Assembly: GCA_003342895.1 (NCBI GenBank)
Contig: PTFA01000011.1
Location: 4,601,988-4,665,987 of the forward strand
From: Casuarius casuarius
Taxonomy: Eukaryota; Chordata; Aves; Casuariiformes; Casuariidae
DNA: 64,000 bases
Direction: 5' to 3'
In this document: positions 58,101 through 64,000 of the stretch, piece by piece
Layout: the number at the start of each line of letters is the position of its first letter
Position numbering within the stretch: position 1 is the first letter of the stretch
The notes under the pieces: generated by a model
What the model was told of the DNA's origin: nothing
Database searches by the model: none
Seen by the model: only the letters and a program-made list of their open reading frames with translations
Position numbers and translations under genes: made by a program

Positions 58101-61100
58101 TGCTGCTTTGGAGCCAGCAAGTGGGCAGAAAACTCCATCCAAAGTGGTTTACGTCTTTTCTACTGAGATGGCCAACAAGTAAGTAGGTGGATGCTTGAAT
58201 GTCTTCAGGCAGCACAGCTTGTGTTTGTGCTCACTTTTTATGAGACTCGCAAGTGCATTTTCACCATCAAGTGTGTTTCTATAGCAAAAAGTCATTACTA
58301 AATATTTTGGGGAGGATGAAAGGGCTGGGGTGAGGAATGTCACTGCTGCTTGCCCTCTGAGAAGTGATTATTTCTTCATCTGAGCTGCATTTTTGGCAAA
58401 TGCTGATAGATACTGTTTCAAAATCCATATAGCGAATAGAGGCAGGGATGGCTTAAATGGAGGCACGAGCCCTAAATGCTGATGAGCTTATAGATGTAGC
58501 ATTTTCTTTTGCTACTCATCTGGAGTCAAATATGCATGGCTCTGTCTTTCTCCCTTCTGCCAGCTGAAGGAGAGAAGGGAGGATGGTTAGGAAAAATTCA
58601 TTCTTAGCTTCAACTGGGTATGTGCATCTGTCTGTCTGTCTTTGCAGGGCTGCAGAAGCTGTGCTGAAGGGACAGGTGGAAACCATTGTGTCCTTTCATA
58701 TCCAGAACATCTCAAACAGCAAGGCAGAACGAAACACTGTACCCTTGGTAGGGATTACCTGCATGTGGGTGGGAAGGGAAATGGTAAATATGCTTGTGTG
58801 TGTTTGTGTTTCAGAGAGAGGGATGATTATTTATGCTCTGAAATAAATTTTAGGATGGAAAAGAGAGAGCCAATTGTTGTCCTAGCCTTCTGTGAATATA
58901 TGGCTTGGATCATCCAAAGAAGAGCGAGTCTTGCAGTATTTAGGTGGTATATTTTAGACCCATTGCTTGTGCAGAGTTAGCACAGAAGCAGAGGGTACCT
59001 GCTTTTGCTTGAGCAAAACAGATGTTTCTTCATGTCCAAGATGCTGCTCTGTAATTGCTGTGTGCAGACTACCCTTCCTTGCAAAGTGTGGGCTAGCGGG
59101 GTTGAGACGGGATGTTTCATTTGCACCTCTGCTTATGTGACACAGCTGGAAGGAGAGCAAGTGACAGCATGTGGCTTTGTCTTTCAGAACCCCCAGATCA
59201 CTGCACTTCGGGCTGAACCCAAGGCCCTGCCACAGCCACAGCCTCCCGCCGCCCAGGACCAGAACCCTCCCCAGAATGCCAAAATGCAGCCGACTCCGCC
59301 TGTGTCAGCACCAGTATCCAAATCCAGCGGCCCCCCGTGCCCCGTAGATCAGGACAGTCCCAGTGTGGAAAGCAAAGTGATGTCTGTGGGCAGTCCTGCC
59401 AACTCTACCCCGTTGCAGACAGAAGGATTTGGGCAGAGTTCAACCCCCAATAATCGAGCAGTTAGCCCAGTCTCGCAAGGTAGCAATAGCTCTGCTGCAG
59501 ACCCCAAAGGTCCTCCCCAGCAGGTGTCTGGTGGGGACCCATCCAGTTTGGGTGAGAATCCAGATGGGCTGTCTCAGGAGCAGCTGGAACATCGAGAGCG
59601 CTCGTTGCAGACACTGAGAGACATACAGCGCATGCTGTTCCCTGATGAGAAGGAATTTGCAGGAGGGCAAAGTGGGGGGCCACCTCCGAATTCTGGGGTG
59701 CTGGATGGTCCCCAAAAGAAACCTGAAGGGCCAATACAGGCCATGATGGCTCAATCCCAAAGTTTAGGCAAAGGGTCAGGGTCTCGGACAGACGGAGGGG
59801 CTCCATTTGGCCCTCAAGGACACAGGGACATGCCGTTTTCCCCAGATGAAATGGGGCCACCACCCATGAACTCCCAGTCGGGACCCATAGGCCCAGACCA
59901 TCTAGACCACATGACTCCTGAGCAGGTGGCCTGGCTCAAGCTGCAGCAGGAGTTTTATGAAGAGAAGAGGAGAAAGCAAGAGCAGGTTGTTGTGCAGCAA
60001 TGTTCCCTGCAGGACATGATGGTCCATCAACATGGGCCTCGTGGGGTTGTCCGAGGGCCTCCCCCTCCATACCAGATGACTCATGGGGAGGGCTGGGGTC
60101 CTGCGGGTCCAGAGCCCTTCCCTGAAGGCATGAACATGTCCCACTCTCTGCCCCCCAGGGGCATGGCCCCTCATCCCAACATGCCTGGGAGCCAGATGCG
60201 CCTGCCTGGTTTTGCAGGAATGATGAACCCTGACATGGAGGGCCCCAGTGTCCCAAATCCCGCCTCCAGACCTGGGCTTTCGGGAGTTAGTTGGCCAGAT
60301 GATGTGCCAAAAATCCCAGATGGCCGAAACTTCCCTCCTGGCCAGGGTGTCTTCAGTGGCCCTGGCCGAGGGGAGCGATTCCCCAATCCACAAGGCCTAC
60401 CCGAAGAGATCTATCAGCAGCAGTTGGCTGAGAAACAGATGGGCCTCCCTCCTGGACTGAACATGGAAGGCATCAGGCCTGGCATGGAGATAAACAGAAT
60501 GATTCCCTCCCAGCGACACATGGAGCCTGGGAATAACCCCATCTTCCCTCGCATGCCAGTGGAAGGGCCTATGAGCCCCTCCAGGGGGGACTTCCCAAAA
60601 GGATTACCCCCACAAATGGGCTCTGGTAGGGAGCTGGAGTTTGGGATGGGCCCTGGCAGCATGAAGGGGGACATGGGTATGAATGTCAGCATGGGCTCCA
60701 ACCCACCCCTGGTACCTCAGAAGTTGAGGGAGGCAGGAGTGGGGCCGGAAGAGATGATGAAACTACGACCTGGTGTCTCGGAGATGCTCTCCTCTCAGCA
60801 GAAAATGGTGCCGTTGCCATTTGGAGAGCACCCTCAACAGGAGTATGGCATGGGTCCCAGGCCTTTCCTTCCCATGTCTCAGGGGCCAGGAGTTGGTCTC
60901 CGAAATCTCAGAGAACAGATAGGGCCTGACCAAAGGACTAACAACCGGCTCAGCCACATGCCGCCACTACCTCTCAATCCCACCAGTAACCCAAATAGCC
61001 TCAACACTGCTCCCCCTGCACAGCGCAGCCTAGGCCGCAAGCCCTTGGATATCTCTGCAGCCGGTCAGGTGCATTCTCCAGGAATCAACCCCCTGAAGTC

Positions 61101-63725
61101 TCCCACGATGCGCCAGGTCCAGTCTCCCATGATGGGGTCTCCCTCAGGGAACCTCAAGTCTCCTCAGACACCCTCCCAGCTGGCAGGAATGCTTGCAGGC
61201 CCCACTGCTGCAGCTGCCGCTGCCTCCATTAAGTCCCCGCCTGTTTTGGGGTCTGCTGCTGCTTCTCCTGTCCACCTCAAGTCTCCGTCTCTCCCTGCGC
61301 CTTCTCCTGGCTGGACTTCGTCTCCAAAGCCTCCTTTGCAGAGCCCTGGGATTCCCCCAAACCACAAAGCGTCTCTCACCATGTCTTCTCCAGCCATGTT
61401 GGGGAATGTGGAGTCAGGTCAGTGCCACCCCATTTAGCTAAATTTGGGTCTTTGGTTCATATCTGGTTCTTTGAAGCATGCAGGAAGGTAAGGAGGTTTC
61501 TTGGAGGGAGATAGTGCAGCGAAGCAAGATGTCACTTTCTCTGCCTGGTCTCTGAGACAGGCTGTGTTGAGGCTCAGAGCTTGGTGGATATGTTGGTGGA
61601 GCATAAGTGGTTTTCTTCCTCCTTTTGTACTTGCGTGCTCACACTATACTTCCCTTGCACCCAGGTGACATTAGTTTGGAGGATGCAAAAGTGAAAGCGT
61701 GTGGTTGAGAGGTGGCAAAAAAGGTAGTGTTTTATTGGGAGAAGATAGTCCTCAGAGTGGTTCTTCTTGGCCATTCTACCTCAAGCTCCTGATGACTATA
61801 GCTTTGTGGAGAAGTTTCTGCTTGTATCACGGAAGCGCTTTGAAATAAAAGGCTCCTACAAATACATGCTGATCATAGGAGCTGTCACTGCCAATCACCT
61901 ATTTAGGCTCAGGTACAGTTAATGCTTTCTAGGTTTACCACCACAGATGAGGAGATGTACTAAAGTTTGTTCAGACTTTCACATTTCAGAAATAGCTGAA
62001 CAGAGAGTGGGCACTGTAACGCCCTGGCAGGGTCTCCCTTCGCTAGCACAAAAGGGCCAGGCTGTGTCGTGGGACCTTGGTATGCAGTGGCTGTACCTGA
62101 GTGCATAGACTGCTTTTGAATCCCTCTGGGCTGCTTGGCCTTTCAGCAGCATGGGTCTCCCCTCTCTCTCCCTCTCCCAAATACTCCTGAGGCTTGTAAG
62201 GGACAAGGTTTGTCCCTCTGGCTGGACTCTGACTACAACAGCCCTGTGGAGCTTTCCTGCCTGAGAAAATCTTGCGGGGGACTTGGCCAGAGGCTGGTGA
62301 AGAGGTTTGCCCACGTTGCCCTCTAGGGCTGCCGGGGATAACAACGCCGTGGAGGCTCCAGCGTCAATGCCTGGTGAGACAGGGAGGACTGGGTTGTGGC
62401 TGAATTAGCAGCCTCTGACACAGTGGCGGTGGTTGGGAGGTAACCCCTTATATCATTTAGCAGGATTGCTGGTCGGGTCTCTGTGCTGTGGTGTGTTTGG
62501 GTGTGGAGACTGGATTTTAGGGTCTAGCATAGCTGCCATGGCAGTGCTCGGTATGAGCCCAAACTGCTAAAAGTCTGAATCAAATGCTTTAGTCCATGCC
62601 TAACACCATGCTTAAACAATGCCTTCCAAAGCTCTTCCNAAGTGGAAGTGTTTTGGTGCTGAGGGACTTTGTCTTCTCCATTTCTGGGGGGTGGGAGTGA
62701 AGTGCAGTGAATTTTGAGTGATAGTACAAACTTTGGTTTAGCATCTTTCCTTCAAGTGTGATTCAAGTAGCATGAAATTCACTGGTGAATAGCAGAAGAG
62801 ATTGGAAGTACAATTAAGTTATTTCTAGTTTTGGGAGAGCAAAGAATTACGTTAATCTAATAGGTACAGAGAATGCTTCTTTAACTGGAATGAATAGTAA
62901 ATATGTGTATGTAAAATCTGAAATGAAATTAAAACAAGGAATTTTACTTGTAGCTGCTGATACAGCTTGTCAGAAATCTGCCCATATGTCTCTGCATAAG
63001 ACTCACTACAGCTTTTCATGCACAGCTGTTTGATGCTTCCCCTAAAAAAAAAAAGGGAAAGGAGTTAAAGTTTACATTTGGTGGGTGCAGGAAAAATTGA
63101 TTGACCTAGATGTGGATTTTTTATACCTAGATCTGGTGCGTAAGTCTGTCTCCAGTGCATGGAAGTTGAATAGTAGGATTGAATAGTACAATTTTCAGAC
63201 TGTGAATTTGTACAGGCTCAAGATAGTTCCAGTAGAAGTACAGAATCCAGAGTAACAAACATTAACCATCTAGATCAACAAGCTTATTTTTCTGGTTGCC
63301 TTTCACAGGCATTGACTGCAGTAGTTAGATGGTTTCTTGTAATAAAAGGGATTTCTAGTTATTGAGACTTCTAGGAGAAAAGGGTGTGGTTGAGGAAGAA
63401 ACTTCAAGATGGAAAATTAAAGTTTCTATTTTTTTTCTTTTCTTTCTTTCTTTTTTTTCTTAAGGTGGTCCACCTCCTTCCACAGTCAGCCAGTCTGCTC
63501 CTGTGACTCTCCCTGGAAATCTTCCCTCTAGCAGTCCTTACACAATGCCTCCAGAGCCGACCCTCTCTCAGAATCCTCTCTCCATTATGATGTCCAGGAT
63601 GTCCAAATTTGCCATGCCCAGCTCTACGCCTCTCTATCATGATGCCATCAAAACTGTGGCCAGCTCGGATGATGACTCCCCTCCAGCACGCTCCCCAAAC
63701 TTGCCACCTATGAACAGTGTACCAG
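55123..63725 (+). CDS. BCL9: BCL9, B-cell CLL/lymphoma 9 protein, N-terminal 1050 codons in six exons
   Basis: BCL9 is a nuclear adaptor that bridges beta-catenin to Pygopus in the Wnt enhanceosome. The joined exons are 55123-55175, 56744-57060, 57989-58178, 58648-58747, 59188-61417 and 63465-63725, with all phases consistent and GT-AG borders. Features in order: conserved N-terminus MHSSNPKVR; basic nuclear-signal-like KGKGKRER (residues about 94-101); HD1 (about 175-207, VVYVFSTEMANKAAEAVL onwards), which binds the Pygopus PHD finger; HD2 (348-371, LSQEQLEHRERS then LQTLRDIQRMLF), the helix that binds beta-catenin's first armadillo repeat; HD3 (about 458-490, MTPEQVAWLKLQQEFYEEKR); then a long disordered Pro/Gly/Met-rich part with repeated K-S-P motifs. 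Human BCL9 has about 1426 residues, so the C-terminal activation region is outside the window. BCL9L has a different N-terminus and is excluded. Confidence 0.97.
55176..56743 (+). other. BCL9: BCL9 intron after coding exon 1
   Basis: Opens with GTAAGG and closes with a strong polypyrimidine tract and CCCCCAG (AG at 56742-56743). It contains two isolated Ns (55685, 55775). No repeat, exon or RNA gene is recognised. Confidence 0.93.
56744..57060 (+). CDS. BCL9: BCL9 coding exon 2
   Basis: Covers the end of Ser18 to the first base of Asp124. It encodes SPKSKQEVMVRPPTVMSPSG at the start, a Gly/Ser/Gln-rich stretch, the basic KGKGKRER cluster (residues 94-101) and the RSISADSFEQRD block near its end, all known from mammalian BCL9. 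Acceptor CCCCCAG/T at 56743; donor CAAAG/GTACG at 57061. The region is Ser/Thr-Pro rich and likely disordered. Confidence 0.96.
57061..57988 (+). other. BCL9: BCL9 intron after coding exon 2
   Basis: GTACGT at the start; the acceptor is the pyrimidine-rich TCCCCACTCCAG ending at 57988. Nothing else is recognised in it. Short open frames on the minus strand (for example 57378-57677) are not supported as genes. Confidence 0.93.
57989..58178 (+). CDS. BCL9: BCL9 coding exon 3 (first half of HD1)
   Basis: Residues 124-187. It starts DCNSADHVKSQDSQHTPHSM, runs through a Ser/Thr/Pro-rich linker and ends in VVYVFSTEMANK, the first half of HD1, the Pygopus-binding homology domain. The donor is CAACAA/GTAAGT (GT at 58179-58180), so the codon for Lys187 is split AA/G. 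The conserved motif and the phase both fix the boundary. Confidence 0.96.
58179..58647 (+). other. BCL9: BCL9 intron splitting HD1
   Basis: A 469-base intron with donor GTAAGT and acceptor TGTCTGTCTTTGCAG (AG at 58646-58647). It interrupts the HD1 coding sequence after MAN-K. No other element is seen. Confidence 0.94.
58648..58747 (+). CDS. BCL9: BCL9 coding exon 4 (second half of HD1)
   Basis: One hundred bases encoding the rest of HD1, AAEAVLKGQVETIVSFHIQN, then ISNSKAERNTVPL (to residue 220). In the known BCL9 HD1-Pygopus PHD complex this helix packs on the rear face of the PHD finger and supports reading of methylated histone H3K4. The donor is CCCTTG/GTAGGG, in phase 0. Confidence 0.96.
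58748..59187 (+). other. BCL9: BCL9 intron after HD1
   Basis: A 440-base intron with a non-ideal donor GTAGGG and acceptor TTTGTCTTTCAG ending at 59187. Read through in frame from exon 4, it stays open for about 32 codons before TAA (58844-58846), so retention would truncate the protein right after HD1. Its 3' part is open in the frame of the next exon from 59005, which is incidental. Confidence 0.93.
59188..61417 (+). CDS. BCL9: BCL9 coding exon 5 (large exon with HD2 and HD3)
   Basis: A 2230-base exon, residues 221-964, the hallmark large exon of this family. It starts NPQITALRAEPKALPQPQPP. HD2 lies at 348-371 with LEHRERSLQTLRDIQRMLF, including the hydrophobic face (Leu360, Leu363, Ile366, Leu370 and Phe371) expected to contact beta-catenin. 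HD3 is at about 458-490 (PDHLDHMTPEQVAWLKLQQE). A long Pro/Gly/Met region follows with GRNFPPGQGVFSGPGRGER and similar. The end has repeated K-S-P motifs (LKSPTM, LKSPQTP, IKSPPV, LKSPSLP, PKPPLQSP) and a six-Ala tract. The donor is GAGTCAG/GTCAGT at 61418. Antisense open frames inside it are composition shadows. Confidence 0.98.
61418..63464 (+). other. BCL9: BCL9 intron after the large exon
   Basis: Donor GTCAGT. The acceptor is a long TTTCTTTTCTTTCTTTC tract ending TTAAG (AG at 63463-63464). An AAG acceptor is less common than CAG, but the reading frame and the GGPPPS junction fix it. One N at 62639 and a short A-run at about 63042. No gene or clear repeat. Confidence 0.92.
63465..63725 (+). 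CDS. BCL9: BCL9 coding exon 6
   Basis: A 261-base exon, residues 964-1050. It encodes GGPPPSTVSQSAPVTLPGNL, then PYTMPPEPTLSQNPLSIMMS, RMSKFAMPSSTPLYHDAIKT and VASSDDDSPPARSPNLPPMN, nearly identical to mammalian BCL9 from memory. The block is among the most conserved outside HD1-HD3 and may be a short linear interaction region. The donor is GTACCAG/GTAAGA (GT at 63726-63727), phase 1. The remaining roughly 375 residues are expected in the next exon outside the window. Confidence 0.96.
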
Positions 63726-64000
63726 GTAAGAAACTCAAGGAAACATAGGTCCAAACTATCAGACAATGCAGTGAGGGTGATTTTTATGGAAGCTTCATCA
63801 GATGAAGAGGGTAAGAGGGGAAGCCTTGATGAGTATAGCCATGGGATGTTTTTGAGAAGGGCAATTGCAGTTCTCTGAAATAGGGAGACCGAATCTCTCC
63901 TTGCAACCAATTCTTCTGTCTAGTTTCTTCAGGAAAGTGTCTTATCTAGAAAACCCGTATGCCTGGGAGATCTTTCCACTCAGGCTGACTGAAATACTTG
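63726..64000 (+). other. BCL9: Start of the following BCL9 intron (truncated by the window)
   Basis: GTAAGA opens the intron. The in-frame read-through ends quickly (TAG near 63748). No further exon is visible before the window ends. Confidence 0.9.

Noticed and set aside
59005..59187. Apparent N-terminal extension of the large exon (61 residues before NPQITAL)
   Set aside because: This is the intron tail. A clear TTTGTCTTTCAG acceptor and the phase-0 join from exon 4 to NPQITAL reproduce the known BCL9 protein.
59440..60701. Antisense open frames of 95-163 codons within BCL9 exon 5
   Set aside because: They are shadows of the Pro/Gly-rich sense coding sequence, with no splice or promoter signal on the minus strand.
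55123..63725. Assignment to the paralogue BCL9L
   Set aside because: The MHSSNPKVR start, the SPKSKQEVMVRPP exon and the exact linker sequences fit BCL9. BCL9L has a longer, different N-terminus and a different HD1 sequence.
1..64000. CRISPR arrays, operons, bacterial or viral genes
   Set aside because: The only regular array is a 57-bp contiguous minisatellite without spacers. The gene structure, splice sites and CpG islands are vertebrate, and no viral open frames were seen.

Overview
The window is vertebrate nuclear DNA: long introns, two CpG islands, GT-AG splice junctions and one unmistakable gene. That gene is the 5' part of BCL9, the Wnt/beta-catenin co-activator, on the + strand. Six coding exons (55123-63725) join without a frame break into the first 1050 codons. 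The protein starts MHSSNPKVR and carries the Pygopus-binding HD1 helix, the beta-catenin-binding HD2 helix, HD3 and a long Pro/Gly/Met/Ser-rich region. The final exon(s) lie beyond the right edge. The N-terminus separates it from its paralogue BCL9L.

The species cannot be fixed from sequence alone. The protein is close to mammalian BCL9 as I recall it, but many residues differ. The repeats are old, eroded L3/CR1- or MIR-like fragments and short palindromic (MITE-like) elements, for example GGCCAAATT...AATTTGGCC, of a kind I associate with turtles and crocodilians. I see no primate or rodent SINEs or L1. A sauropsid, probably a non-avian archosaur or turtle with birds possible, is the best inference.

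Layout. 1-5949: upstream flank with no gene seen. 5950-7320: CpG island 1, the likely distal promoter, with a donor-like site at 6815/6816 about 48 kb before the start codon. 7321-34329: repeat-poor presumed intron. 34330-35740: CpG island 2, broken by a 440-base N gap (34964-35403), with a donor-like site at 35584/35585; it looks like an alternative promoter and first exon about 19.5 kb before the start codon. 35725-36925: a G-rich minisatellite with a 57-bp unit, directly after that donor. 36926-54868: presumed intron with old repeats. 54869-63725: the exon carrying the start codon and five further coding exons. 63726-64000: start of the next intron.

The window therefore holds one gene with its regulatory 5' end. 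I found no undescribed multi-gene system. The items most worth a second look are the two-promoter layout, the 57-bp minisatellite with higher-order structure beside promoter 2, upstream reading frames before a weak-context start codon, and several inverted-repeat elements. Nearly all other open frames are chance or low-complexity frames. Isolated Ns at 3173, 7914, 13746, 16678, 22292, 23326, 39926, 42257, 51090, 55685, 55775 and 62639 are assembly ambiguities, none in a coding exon.
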